A stretch of DNA of 40,495 nt from Akkermansia sp. (GTDB lineage: Bacteria > Verrucomicrobiota > Verrucomicrobiia > Verrucomicrobiales > Akkermansiaceae): assembly GCA_024405435.1 (NCBI GenBank), contig JAKSOU010000021.1, forward strand, positions 1 to 40,495, in the 5' to 3' direction. Both the position numbers and the translations under genes were made by a program. Shown piece after piece: positions 25,503 to 34,766 of this stretch. The stretch's first letter is position 1, and each line of letters opens with the position of its first letter. The notes under the pieces are model-generated. The model did not search any database and had not been told where the DNA came from. It worked only from the letters and a program-made list of their open reading frames with translations.

Positions 25503-26639
25503 TTAGCCGTGGAGTTTGTGTTTCAGGGCGGCCGCGCCCTTGTGCATCCAATCCTGCAGCACGCCCGCGCACGTGATGCGGGGGAAGGGCATTTCCTTCA
25601 GGTGCGGATTGTTCCTGCCGGGAGCGCAGGCGCACTGGCATGCCAGCAGAACCCACTTGGTCCACGCGGGAACGGGTTCCCCCGCCGCCAGGCGTGGCAG
25701 GTATGTGCCGCCAAGGTAGCGCAGCGCCGCCTTTGCCCCGCGCGTGCCGGCGTGTGAACACGCCTCTAGGCATATTGAGGCCAGATGGGAGATTTCCCGC
25801 GGAATCTGCCTGCCGTGCTCCCGCTGCCAGGTGCGCAGGTGGAAGCAGTGGTCGCACAGTGCGGCATGCAGCACTTCCCGGTATTGCCCGTCCTTGCGGC
25901 ACAGCTCGAATATATGCTCCCGGTTGCGCCACAGCAGCTCCAGGTATTCGTCACGGTAATTCTCATGGCAGTTGTTGGAGAAACCGCCCGCTTGGAAATC
26001 CACCACCACGGCATCCACGGTGTGCGGGCGCCCCTGCGCGCTGCAGATGCGGAAGATAAGATCCGTGTCCGCCGCGCAGCGGTAGGCGGTATCGTATCCG
26101 CCCAGCGCCCGGTACAGGGCAACCGGGGCGAAAAACGCCTGGTGGCTGCACGGCTCCGCAAGATAGCACACGTCATACCGCGGGCGGAATAGATTTCCAT
26201 CCAGCATTCCCCCGCAAATGAGCGCGCTTGCCGCAGTGTACGCGCAATTCCCCTCCACTATCGGCAGCACGCATGCCGCCAGGTCTACAGCCGCGCGGTA
26301 GGTGTCGCCTGCGTTCAGGAATGCGAGCACGTGCCCGCGCGCCAGGTTGATGCCCTTGTTCATAGCATCGTAGATGCCGGCATCCGGCTCGGAAACGTAC
26401 CGCTCGATGTTGCCGGCGGCCAGTTGCGCCGCCAGCCACTCCGGGGAGCCGTCGGTTGATGCCCCGTCCACCACCACGTGCTCGATGCCGATGCGGCCCT
26501 TGGCCTTTTGCGCCAGCACGGATTCCACCGTGGGCTTCAAATCCGCCAAGGCGTTACGGCACACGGTGACAACCGTGAGCTGGAATTCGGGCGCGGGCGA
26601 TTCCCGGTGAACCGCCGTGAAGTTGGGGGAAGAAGCCAT
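25503..26639 (-). CDS. Glycosyltransferase family 2
   Basis: 378 residues. The first 230 form a GT-A glycosyltransferase: FQLTVVTVCRNALADL, HVVVDGASTDGS, EPDAGIYDAMNKGINLARG, and VLAFLNAGD as the DXD-like metal site. The C-terminal 150 residues are helical and cysteine/histidine-rich (CDHCFHLRTWQREHG), with no obvious membrane helix. It should transfer a sugar from a nucleotide donor to an envelope polysaccharide or protein; donor and acceptor cannot be told. It follows the shorter-promoter TIR-repeat gene by 98 bases on the same strand, and the AP2-like gene is attached to its end. An isolated transferase outside a polysaccharide cluster could modify a neighbouring surface protein, though nothing shows this directly. 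Confidence 0.85.
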   Translation of the reverse strand: MASSPNFTAVHRESPAPEFQLTVVTVCRNALADLKPTVESVLAQKAKGRIGIEHVVVDGASTDGSPEWLAAQLAAGNIERYVSEPDAGIYDAMNKGINLARGHVLAFLNAGDTYRAAVDLAACVLPIVEGNCAYTAASALICGGMLDGNLFRPRYDVCYLAEPCSHQAFFAPVALYRALGGYDTAYRCAADTDLIFRICSAQGRPHTVDAVVVDFQAGGFSNNCHENYRDEYLELLWRNREHIFELCRKDGQYREVLHAALCDHCFHLRTWQREHGRQIPREISHLASICLEACSHAGTRGAKAALRYLGGTYLPRLAAGEPVPAWTKWVLLACQCACAPGRNNPHLKEMPFPRITCAGVLQDWMHKGAAALKHKLHG

Positions 26640-26737
26640 TCGCGCTTCCCACCGTACTACGGTTGCACCACCTTGTCCAGCTTAAATCCCAAGCCCACGC
26701 CGTGGTGGCCGCATCTGTCCCTCCCTTCAAGCGGGGC

Positions 26738-29700
26738 CTAGTCCAGCTTTTTCCCCTGCGCATCGTAGTGGGTTTCGGAAGTCCTGTTGCCGGAAGCGTC
26801 ATAGGTCCAGCGCGTGCTTGCATAGCCCTCATTGGAAGGGCACGCCCTGCCTTGGGCGTCGAAATACGATTTCGAGGTCATGTCGCCGCACGGGGTGTAG
26901 CTCATCTCCACCCTTGCGTATCCCTGGGCGCATGGGCAGGGCGCGTGGTGGACATCGTAGTAGGTGTTGGAGGTGTTGTTTCCCCGCTCGTCGAACGTTG
27001 ATTCCACCCGCGCATATCCCGCGGCATGCATGCACGGCCTGCCGTCTGTATCAAAGTACGATATGGACGTCTTATTCCGGCGCTCGTCATAGGTGCAGCG
27101 TGCCACTGCGTATCCGTCCCGGCACTTGCAGAGATCTCCGTCGGCATTGCGGCACGCCACCATTGTCTCGTTGCCAAGCTCGTCGTATTCCCTTTGGTAG
27201 CTTGCATACCCCTCCTTGTACAGGCAAGGCTTCCCCCGTGTGTCCCGGTAGAAGACCTCCCGTACATTTCCCCTGTCATCGTATGTTGTGTACAGCGCGG
27301 AGTACCCGTCTGCGCAGAGATAGGGCGCGCCGTTTGCATCAAGGAGCGACAGGGAGGTGGTGCGCGCGTATTCATCAAAGGTGCGGCGGATGGTGGCATG
27401 GCCGGCCTTGTTGGGGCAAGGCCTCCCCTCCGTGTCGTGGTACGTGGTTTCGGTCACGTTGCCCCGGGCGTCGTATTTGTTGCGGTAGCCGTGGTATTCC
27501 GATTGTTTCATGCTCGGCAGTCCGTCCGGGCCGAAGTAGAATTCCGATGTCATGTTGCCGCGTTCATCGAATTCTCTCCGGATACGGGAGTAGCCAAGGT
27601 AGCAGCGGCATTCCTTCCCGTCCGCTCCATGGTACGATGTCAAAACGTTGTTCCCCTTGTCATCATATTCCATGCGGCAACGCGCGTAGCCGTACTTGGT
27701 CGTGCACGCCGCCCCGTCTGGCCCGCAGTACGCCGTCTCTATCAGGTTGCCCTTGGAATCATAGGTGTTGACGAGGCTGGAATATCCCAGGTACGATACA
27801 TAGGGAGCACCCGCGGCATCATGGTACGACTCCGAAGCCAGCCGGTCTGCGCCATCGTACACCCTGGTTATCCTGGAGTATCCCAGCACTATCGTTGCCG
27901 GCTTGCCCTGCGCGTCAAAATACGATGTTGAAACGGCATTCCCCCTCTTATCGTACTCTGTGGAGTAGGCGGCATAACCGTTCTTGCTCATGCACGGGTT
28001 CCCCCGGCTGTCGAAAAACGCCAGTAATGTGGCATTCCCCATTTTATCGAACTTGAGGCGGGTGCCGGCGTATCCCCATTTCGTCGGGTACGGCTCGCCC
28101 TGCGTGTCCAGATAGGAAAAAGATGTCTGGTTGCCGAACTCATCGTACGTGTAGCTTATGCCCGCATATCCCTCCTTGCAGGTGCACAGGTTGCCGGCAA
28201 GGTCATGGCAGGTGAGCCGGACCAGGTTGTTTTTCTCATCGTATTCCCTTTTGAACCCGGCATAGCCATGGGCGCAGACGCAGGGATTGTTGCCTGCATC
28301 GCGGTACGAGACCGAGGCGGGGCGCCCTTTCTCATCGTACTTCCATCTACAGACGGCATACCCGTTCTTTCCGGCAACGGGGTTTCCGTCGGCTCCGCAG
28401 TACGTTTCCTCCAGCAGGTTGTCCCTTTCATCATACTTGCGCTTCAGGAGGAATTCCCCGTTCCGGGCTGGGCAGGGGGTTCCCTTGGCGTCGAAATAGG
28501 CTTGGGAAGTCACGTTCCCGCGCTCGTCATACGTTTTCCGGCAAATGGCGTATCCTTGCTTGATGCAGCAGGGATTCCCGGCGGCATCGGCGTATGCGAA
28601 CTCCACCACGCGGCCGTGCTCGTCATATTTGAATGATTCCCGCCCGTATCCGTCCGTGCTTGTGCAGGGGGTTCCCTTGGCATCGAAAAAACAGGTGGAT
28701 AGCACATTCCCCCGGCTGTCGCGCGTGTAGGCTGTCCGGGCATAGCCCCTCTTGTTCGCGCACGGGTTCCCCATGGCATCTTGGAACGAGGTTTCCGCCA
28801 GGTAGCCGTCCTTGTCATAGGTGTGCTTCAACGAGGCGGAACCGTCATTGTACGTGCATGGGTTCCCCCGGGCGTCGCGGTACGCCTCGGTGATTATGTT
28901 CCCGCGGTCGTCGTACGTCATCGTGAAGCTGGAGATGCCGTTCTTACCGGTGCACGGCTTGCCATCCTCGTCATAGTAGGCAACCCCGGTCCTGTTGTTG
29001 TGCTCGTCGTATTCGCATTGGAATGAGGAGTAGCCCTCCCTTGTCAGGCAGGGGTTCCCCCCGGTGTCACGGTATGATACCCTTGCCATGTTCCCGTGCC
29101 TGTCGTATTCCACTTGCATGGTTGCGTAGCCGTACTTGTTAATGCAGGGCTTCCCGTCCACATCGTAGCATTCCACCGATTCCATGTTCCCATCCCCGTT
29201 GTAGGTGCTTTTGGTGCAGGAGTACCCGTCTTTCCCATAGCAGGGCTTGCCGTGCGTATCGCGATATGATGTCGAGATGATGTTCCCCCGCCCGTCATAC
29301 TCCGAGATGTAGACGGAAACCCCGTGCTTGTCCACGCACGGCCGCCCTTCAACGTCATAGTATGAATACTTGGTGCGATTCCCGTCTTTGTCGTACTCGT
29401 AGCGGACTGAAGCATAGCCGGCCTTGGCGGTGGAGGGTGCGCCGTCCGGCCCCAGGATGCGGGTCTCCACGCGGTTGCCGTGCGTATCGTACGTGCTGAG
29501 CGTGCCGCAGCCCGTATCGTTGATGGCAATCGGCTTTGAGCGGCTGTCTCGGTGGAATTCCCTGACCATGTTCCCGTTTTGCCATTCGTACCGCTCATCT
29601 GCTGCATTGGCGAACCCGGCTATGGGCTTGCCGTCTTTTCCCGTGTATGTCCTGCGGCAGATTTGCCCGCTTGCGGGGTCGTATTCCAGGTGGCGCGTCT

Positions 29701-30970
29701 GGATGCCTTTCCTGTCCGGCATCGCGTTCCCGTTTTGGTCGGTGTAGGTGATGCTGACGGCGCGGCCCTCGGCATCGCGCTCGTACCGGCATCCCCATGC
29801 CCCCTCGGTGTTGCAAACCGGGGCGTCGTGGTCATTGCGGTACAGCTCCTGGATAATGGCCCCGCGGTCGTCGCGTTTCACCTCCATGCGTTCCACGCGT
29901 TTTTCCTTCTCGCGGATGGCGGTTGAAATGGGCGAGATGTCGTACCAGTCCGGGGAGAAGGCAGCCCCGGCAGCCGAGGTCTCCTCCGCCTGCCCGTTGA
30001 CTTCCGTTGCATGGTAGAACCAGATGGAGCCGCTCCTTGTCAGGCGTTTTTGGATAATCTTGCCGCGCGCGTTCAAATACGTTTGACTGAACACTTGGTC
30101 GCTCTCGGCGCTGTATTCAAGCAGGATGGAAGCCGGGCGGCCCTGGTGCTCCGCGTGGTAGGTGGTGTCAATGGGCTTGCCGGCGGAATTCAGGTTGTCC
30201 ACCCTCACCACGCGGTGTTTTCTGGTGGTGAAGCGGTAGTGGCTCTCCATGTGGAGCGTGTCTTGCCTGGACAGCTTGTGAATGCCGCGGGGAATGTTGT
30301 TGAACTCCACATAGTCTGCATAGTGGCTGTAGTGGGGAGCATAGTAGTCCCAGCACCACCAGCCCGTGCCCAGCAGCACCAGCCCGGCAAGGCTCGCCGC
30401 CGTGTGGGCGGCCAGCCTTTTGCGGCGCTGCGTTTGCTCCCACCAGTTCCACAGGTCATCCGGCCCCAGGCCGAGCATTTCCGCCGCCACATCGCTGAAT
30501 GCTCGCTTCTCCCCCTTGTCCGCCACGTCTATTGCCAGCAGCTGCAGCTCCCGCACGGCGGGCGGCATGCATTCCTCGCTTCTCATTTCGGGGTCGTTCC
30601 GAAGCATGACGGCAATCAGGCGGTCCGCATTGTCTGCATCTCCGCCATGCTCCAGGAAATAGCGCACCTCATCGTTGATCCAGCATTTGCCTTGCCTGTT
30701 GGGTTTCGCGGAATGGGGGGAGCAGACCACGATGAGGAAGCGGGAATTCTCCAGTGCCTCCTGTAATTTCTTGGTGAGGGTTCCGCCGCCCAGGTTTGTC
30801 TTGTCCCGGAAAATGGGCCGCAGGTTGCGGGGCAGTTCGGGATGTCCCTTGCACAGGCGCGTGGGCAGCTTGAAATCGCTCAGGAAACGCTGCAGGCGCT
30901 TGGCGAAAGCCTCGTCCTTGCGGCTGTAGCTGATGAAGGCGAAATATTTGTAGTAGCGCGGCGCTGGCAT
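26738..30970 (-). CDS. TIR domain - transmembrane - 32-residue repeat receptor-like protein A
   Basis: 1410 residues. The N-terminal TIR domain (about 8-125) has FAFISYSRKDEAFAKRLQ, RPIFRDKTNL, FLIVVCSPHSAKPNR and CWINDEV; Glu101 aligns with the catalytic glutamate of NAD-consuming TIR domains. A helical linker (about 130-185) ends in QRRKR, followed by one transmembrane helix (about 188-207, AAHTAASLAGLVLLGTGWW), so the rest is predicted outside the inner membrane. Residues about 210-517 are a degenerate lead-in. Residues 518-1410 are about 28 tandem units of 32 residues with consensus GYA-----YD--GN-----YYD--G-PC---; 21 of the 27 full units have Cys at position 28. The ATG at 30970 is preferred over a TTG two codons earlier; it lies about 13 bases after a -10 box. 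The role (sensing, defence or host interaction) is inference. Confidence 0.8.
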   Translation of the reverse strand: MPAPRYYKYFAFISYSRKDEAFAKRLQRFLSDFKLPTRLCKGHPELPRNLRPIFRDKTNLGGGTLTKKLQEALENSRFLIVVCSPHSAKPNRQGKCWINDEVRYFLEHGGDADNADRLIAVMLRNDPEMRSEECMPPAVRELQLLAIDVADKGEKRAFSDVAAEMLGLGPDDLWNWWEQTQRRKRLAAHTAASLAGLVLLGTGWWCWDYYAPHYSHYADYVEFNNIPRGIHKLSRQDTLHMESHYRFTTRKHRVVRVDNLNSAGKPIDTTYHAEHQGRPASILLEYSAESDQVFSQTYLNARGKIIQKRLTRSGSIWFYHATEVNGQAEETSAAGAAFSPDWYDISPISTAIREKEKRVERMEVKRDDRGAIIQELYRNDHDAPVCNTEGAWGCRYERDAEGRAVSITYTDQNGNAMPDRKGIQTRHLEYDPASGQICRRTYTGKDGKPIAGFANAADERYEWQNGNMVREFHRDSRSKPIAINDTGCGTLSTYDTHGNRVETRILGPDGAPSTAKAGYASVRYEYDKDGNRTKYSYYDVEGRPCVDKHGVSVYISEYDGRGNIISTSYRDTHGKPCYGKDGYSCTKSTYNGDGNMESVECYDVDGKPCINKYGYATMQVEYDRHGNMARVSYRDTGGNPCLTREGYSSFQCEYDEHNNRTGVAYYDEDGKPCTGKNGISSFTMTYDDRGNIITEAYRDARGNPCTYNDGSASLKHTYDKDGYLAETSFQDAMGNPCANKRGYARTAYTRDSRGNVLSTCFFDAKGTPCTSTDGYGRESFKYDEHGRVVEFAYADAAGNPCCIKQGYAICRKTYDERGNVTSQAYFDAKGTPCPARNGEFLLKRKYDERDNLLEETYCGADGNPVAGKNGYAVCRWKYDEKGRPASVSYRDAGNNPCVCAHGYAGFKREYDEKNNLVRLTCHDLAGNLCTCKEGYAGISYTYDEFGNQTSFSYLDTQGEPYPTKWGYAGTRLKFDKMGNATLLAFFDSRGNPCMSKNGYAAYSTEYDKRGNAVSTSYFDAQGKPATIVLGYSRITRVYDGADRLASESYHDAAGAPYVSYLGYSSLVNTYDSKGNLIETAYCGPDGAACTTKYGYARCRMEYDDKGNNVLTSYHGADGKECRCYLGYSRIRREFDERGNMTSEFYFGPDGLPSMKQSEYHGYRNKYDARGNVTETTYHDTEGRPCPNKAGHATIRRTFDEYARTTSLSLLDANGAPYLCADGYSALYTTYDDRGNVREVFYRDTRGKPCLYKEGYASYQREYDELGNETMVACRNADGDLCKCRDGYAVARCTYDERRNKTSISYFDTDGRPCMHAAGYARVESTFDERGNNTSNTYYDVHHAPCPCAQGYARVEMSYTPCGDMTSKSYFDAQGRACPSNEGYASTRWTYDASGNRTSETHYDAQGKKLD
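26741..29419 (-). repeat. 96-bp in-frame tandem repeat array of protein A
   Basis: About 28 units of 32 codons (the last truncated to 29) run in perfect period without linkers. Units are diverged at DNA level but share the GGN-TAY-GC start and the YD..GN and G.PC codons. Confidence 0.85.
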
Positions 30971-30983
30971 AAGCAATCACGGC

Positions 30984-31012
30984 AGTCTGCCAGAGATGAA
31001 GGGAAAATTCAA
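30984..31012 (-). promoter_or_regulatory. Promoter of TIR-repeat gene A
   Basis: Minus strand TTGAAT (31012-31007), 17-base spacer, CAGACT (30989-30984), then GCCGTGATTGCTT and the ATG at 30970. The ATTGCTTATG start context is identical in gene B. Confidence 0.5.
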
Positions 31013-31030
31013 GGGAAAAAACAGAGAGAT

Positions 31031-31051
31031 AAAATCGGCGCGTATGCGCCG
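31031..31051 (-). terminator. Possible weak terminator after TIR-repeat gene B
   Basis: On the minus strand a perfect CGGCGC / GCGCCG stem with a four-base loop (31051-31036) is followed by ATTTT. The T tract is short. It lies in the 262-base gap 30971-31232, in which I see only this hairpin and the gene A promoter. Confidence 0.4.
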
Positions 31052-31232
31052 CGCTCTCTATCTCCCTTTGAATGAGGGAATCCAATGCCATGCAATCCTT
31101 TTGCCCAACGGCAGGGCCGCCCAATTCGGCGGGGTGCGTGGCCGCCATGTGTGCCGAGGTGCAACGGAGTGGAATGTGAGCGTGTGCGCAGTGTTGCCCT
31201 TGCGCCGCGGGAATAACCCTCAGTTGCCTTTC

Positions 31233-34200
31233 CTAGTCCAGCCTTTTTCCCTGTGCATCGTAATGTATTTCGAAAATTACTTCCCCATATGCATTGTAGA
31301 GTTTGCGCATGCTTGCGTATCCGTCCTCGTTTATGCAGGCCTTCCCATTGGTGTCGTAGCATGATACTGAGGTCACATACCCATACTGGTTGTGTGTCAT
31401 GATGGCAAGCGCAAAGCCCATTTCCGTCATATGTAACCGCCCGTTGCAATCGTGGTATGAAATGGAAACAATATTGCCGCGCTCATCGTATCGCCAGCGT
31501 ATTCCCGAGTAGCCGCTACGCGTGGCCTGAGGTCTTCCGTCCTTGCCGTACCGCTGTTGGTATATTTTGTTTCCACGCAAATCATAGGTAAACTTGGTAG
31601 AGGCGTGATTGTCTGTTTGTGCATACTCGTTTCCCTTGATACAAAAGTATGATTCCGAGACAATGTTCCCCATGTCGTCGTATTCCCTTTCAATGCGCGC
31701 AAGCCCCTGCGAATTATTGCAAGGAGCATATTGTTTGTCGAAGTACGATTCTGAGACGGCGTTTCCCTTTTGATCATACACAATCTGAACGCGCGCGCAA
31801 CCCATGGCGTTGGCGCATGGCTCCCCTTGTGCGCCGTAATAGGATCGTGTGGTGACATTGCCCAAATGATCGTAGGTGTTCACGCATTTCGTCCAACCTT
31901 CATTTGTTTTGTATGGTTTCCCCTGTTCATCATAGAACATCATGGCAACGGTATTTCCGCATTCATCGTATTCCTTTTTGATGACTGAGTGTCCCTCGGC
32001 GTGCTTGCATGGGGCGCCGTTGACATCAAGGAAGGATGTGGTGGCGAGATTGCCGTGTGCATCGTACGTGTAGCGGATGGTGGAGAACCCGTCTGCCGTT
32101 GTGCAGGGCTTGCCTTGGGTATCATAGTATGAGATGGATGTTTGCTCCCTTTGTTCGTTATATGCCACTGTGGCGGAGGAGAAGCCTGCCTTCGTATAGC
32201 ATGGGGCACCATCGGGTCCATAGTATTCCTCCTTGATTTCATCGCCGCATTGGTTATATGTGGTGACGGCTTTATGCCATCCCTCGTTGTTCATGCAAGG
32301 CTTGCCGCCAACATCGTAGTGGGATGTGCATGTGACGTTGCCCCTCGCGTCAAATTGTGCTTTTTCCTGCGCGTACCCATCCTTGTGCAGGCAGGGGTTC
32401 CCCTCTGTGTCATAGTATGTCGTGGAAATGCAATTCCCTCGTTCATCGTATGCGCAGCGGGTAATGGCGACGCCTTCGAGGTTGGGACACAGCTTTTCCT
32501 GGGTGTCGTAGGTGGTTTCACAAAGGATGTTGCCGCTTTGATCGAAAGTGCGACGGATTATTGCATAACCATCTTTTCCTATACAGAGTTTTCCATCCAA
32601 TCCGATGAAGGATGATTGGATGTTGTTCCCGCAATCATCGTACGCTAGCAGTAAGGATGCACCCCCATCTTTGATTATGCATGGGCTGCCGTTCGGGGCG
32701 TAGTATGAGATTTGGGTCATGTCGCCATGTTCATTCGTGGTAACTCGGTCAGAGGCAAAGCCCTGTATGCATCTACAGGGCCTCTCCTGCGTGTCGAAAT
32801 AGGATTCTCGCACAATATTTCCGCGATTGTCATACTCTAGCCGTATCCTGAAAAACGACAACGAATTTATGCACGGATTCCCGTTCGCGTCATAGGCAGA
32901 TTCCGACGTTATGCGACCTTGTTCGTCATATTCGCGCCTGAGGATCGCATATCCCGCTTTGCATTCGCAAGGGTTTCCCTTCGTGTCTTTGCATGATACG
33001 GTTGTAGGGTTTCCCTCTTGGTCATACTCGACTTCCAGACCCGCATATCCGTTTGTGTCGGGATGCGGGTTTCCGTGTACATCCCATAAAGATATTCTGG
33101 ATATCCTTCCGAGTTTGTCATAATCCATGGAACACGAAGAAATGCGGCCTAACGCGGCAAAAGGCTTGCCTTCCGGGGAGAGGTATGACTCCCTAATTCG
33201 GTTTCCGCAATCATTGTACTCAATGGCAATTATTCCTCTCCCTGAAGGTGGAATAATGGGCTTGCCCGCGCCATCCTCTGGGATTGATTTGACAATGTTG
33301 CCCTTATGCCAATGACATTCCTCCATTGGGTAGCCTTTTTTCCCGAAGGCGGGAGCGCCTTTTATATCATAGTTGGATATACGGCATATTTGGTCCTCCT
33401 TTGCGTCATATTCAATTTTGCGAGAGGCTGTGCCCGTATTATCTTCCATGGGATTTCCTTGTCTGTCTATATTTGTCACAGACAATATGCGTCCATAACT
33501 ATCCCTTTCGTATACGCGCCCCCATGCTCCATTATTATTTCTTACAGGCGCGTCGTATGCGTTGCGGTAGAGTTCCTTTATGATGGCCCCGCGGGAGTCC
33601 CGGGTCACTTTGATACGCTCTATGCGCTGTTTTTTGCCATTTTTTGCGCATATTTCAAAGGAGAATTTCTCCATTATATTGAAAGAAAAAGATGCATTGG
33701 AAACACCCTCGTCTTCAATGTCGCCATTTTCTACGCTTATAGAATGGAACGTTATAGAAGTGTTTCCAGTTCGCCGGAACAACAATGCCTTGCCTCGTGC
33801 ATCGAAGTATGTCTGCCCGATGACCTGTTTATCATTTGCGCTGTACTCCAACGAAATGGATACAGGTCGCTCCTCATGCCCTGGATAGTGGGCAGTGGCA
33901 ATAGGCGCATCTGCAGAATTGAGATTGTCCACGCGCACAAGGCGGTGGTACTGCGTGGTGAAGCGGTAATGGCTCTCCATGTGGCGCGTTTCCTCCCGGG
34001 AGAGCTTGTGGATGCCGCGGGGTAGGTTGTTGAACTCTGCATAGTCCACGTAGTAGCTGTAGTGCGGGGTGTAGTAGTCCCAGCACCACCAGCCGGCGTA
34101 TGTCAGGGCAAGTGCCGCTACGCAGGAGAGCGATTGAACAATCCATCTCTTGTGGCGCTGCGCGCGCGCCCACCAGTCCCACAGCTCGTCCGGCTCCAGG

Positions 34201-34694
34201 CCCAGCATCTTGGCTGCCACATCGCTGAAGACGCGCTCTTCCCCCTTGTCCGCCACGTCCGGCGCCAGGAGGTTGAGCTCGCGCACGGCAGGGGGCATGC
34301 ATTCCTCGCTGGCGGTTTCCTTGTTTTTGCGCAGCAGGACGGGGATGACGCGGTCCTTGGAATCCTCGTCCATCTGCAAGAAGGCGCGCACCTCCTCGTT
34401 GATCCAGTTCTTGCCCTCCCTGTTTGGCTTGGCGGAATGGGTGGAGCAGACGACGATGAGGTGCTTGGAGAGGGACAACCCATGGTTTAAGCCCTTGTTG
34501 AGATTGTCCACGCCCAGGTCTGTCTTGTCCCGGTAGATGGGGCGCAGGCTTTTGGGTTTGTCCGGGTATTGCTTGCAAAGGCGTGTGGGCAGCTTGAATC
34601 CTGTCAGGAAATGCTGCAGGCGCTTGGCGAAAGCCTCGTCCTTGCGGCTGTAGCTGATGAAGGCGAAGTATTTGAAATATCGTGGCGCAGGCAT
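31233..34694 (-). CDS. TIR domain - transmembrane - 32-residue repeat receptor-like protein B
   Basis: 1153 residues, paralogue of protein A with the same order. The TIR domain (about 8-125) again starts MPAPRY-KYFAFISYSRKD and keeps NWINEEV with Glu101. A basic AQRHKR precedes the transmembrane helix (about 187-207, WIVQSLSCVAALALTYAGWW). A lead-in of about 340 residues leads to 18 full 32-residue units plus a terminal part unit (residues 549-1153); 14 of 18 have Cys at position 28. It ends YDAQGKRLD, nearly identical to protein A's end. The repeat region is visibly more AT-rich than the rest of the window, unlike the TIR-coding part. It has its own promoter with TATAGT -10 and lies 72 bases downstream of the Lnb-like gene. 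Same functional caveats as protein A. Confidence 0.8.
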   Translation of the reverse strand: MPAPRYFKYFAFISYSRKDEAFAKRLQHFLTGFKLPTRLCKQYPDKPKSLRPIYRDKTDLGVDNLNKGLNHGLSLSKHLIVVCSTHSAKPNREGKNWINEEVRAFLQMDEDSKDRVIPVLLRKNKETASEECMPPAVRELNLLAPDVADKGEERVFSDVAAKMLGLEPDELWDWWARAQRHKRWIVQSLSCVAALALTYAGWWCWDYYTPHYSYYVDYAEFNNLPRGIHKLSREETRHMESHYRFTTQYHRLVRVDNLNSADAPIATAHYPGHEERPVSISLEYSANDKQVIGQTYFDARGKALLFRRTGNTSITFHSISVENGDIEDEGVSNASFSFNIMEKFSFEICAKNGKKQRIERIKVTRDSRGAIIKELYRNAYDAPVRNNNGAWGRVYERDSYGRILSVTNIDRQGNPMEDNTGTASRKIEYDAKEDQICRISNYDIKGAPAFGKKGYPMEECHWHKGNIVKSIPEDGAGKPIIPPSGRGIIAIEYNDCGNRIRESYLSPEGKPFAALGRISSCSMDYDKLGRISRISLWDVHGNPHPDTNGYAGLEVEYDQEGNPTTVSCKDTKGNPCECKAGYAILRREYDEQGRITSESAYDANGNPCINSLSFFRIRLEYDNRGNIVRESYFDTQERPCRCIQGFASDRVTTNEHGDMTQISYYAPNGSPCIIKDGGASLLLAYDDCGNNIQSSFIGLDGKLCIGKDGYAIIRRTFDQSGNILCETTYDTQEKLCPNLEGVAITRCAYDERGNCISTTYYDTEGNPCLHKDGYAQEKAQFDARGNVTCTSHYDVGGKPCMNNEGWHKAVTTYNQCGDEIKEEYYGPDGAPCYTKAGFSSATVAYNEQREQTSISYYDTQGKPCTTADGFSTIRYTYDAHGNLATTSFLDVNGAPCKHAEGHSVIKKEYDECGNTVAMMFYDEQGKPYKTNEGWTKCVNTYDHLGNVTTRSYYGAQGEPCANAMGCARVQIVYDQKGNAVSESYFDKQYAPCNNSQGLARIEREYDDMGNIVSESYFCIKGNEYAQTDNHASTKFTYDLRGNKIYQQRYGKDGRPQATRSGYSGIRWRYDERGNIVSISYHDCNGRLHMTEMGFALAIMTHNQYGYVTSVSCYDTNGKACINEDGYASMRKLYNAYGEVIFEIHYDAQGKRLD
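31236..33050 (-). repeat. 96-bp in-frame tandem repeat array of protein B
   Basis: About 19 units of 32 codons, the last truncated to 29 exactly as in gene A. Units are strongly diverged from one another and from array A, and their base composition is AT-shifted. Confidence 0.85.
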
Positions 34695-34708
34695 AAGCAA
34701 TCCCGCCC

Positions 34709-34737
34709 ACTATAGCAGAGGTGGAGGGCGCCTGCAA
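34709..34737 (-). promoter_or_regulatory. Promoter of TIR-repeat gene B
   Basis: Minus strand TTGCAG (34737-34732), 17-base spacer, TATAGT (34714-34709), 14 bases before the ATG at 34694. It falls in the gap after the Lnb-like gene, so gene B can be expressed apart from the bat operon. Confidence 0.68.
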
Positions 34738-34766
34738 GGAAAAGCCAGCGGGTTGGTGGTGAAAAT

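Noticed and set aside
26660..26740. Frame continuing for 26 codons past the TAG of TIR gene A, ending in KLDKVVQP, as a possible stop-codon read-through extension
   Set aside because: A run this short without a stop is common by chance in GC-rich DNA, and gene B ends at the same point (KLD-stop) without a similar extension.
26741..29419. 96-bp periodicity as a CRISPR array
   Set aside because: The period is an in-frame coding repeat with diverged units, with no identical repeats separated by unique spacers and no cas genes.
26738..34694. Classification of the TIR-repeat proteins as RHS/Tc toxins
   Set aside because: The repeats resemble YD units but have a 32-residue period, and there is no RHS core closure motif or C-terminal toxin domain; both proteins end within a repeat unit.
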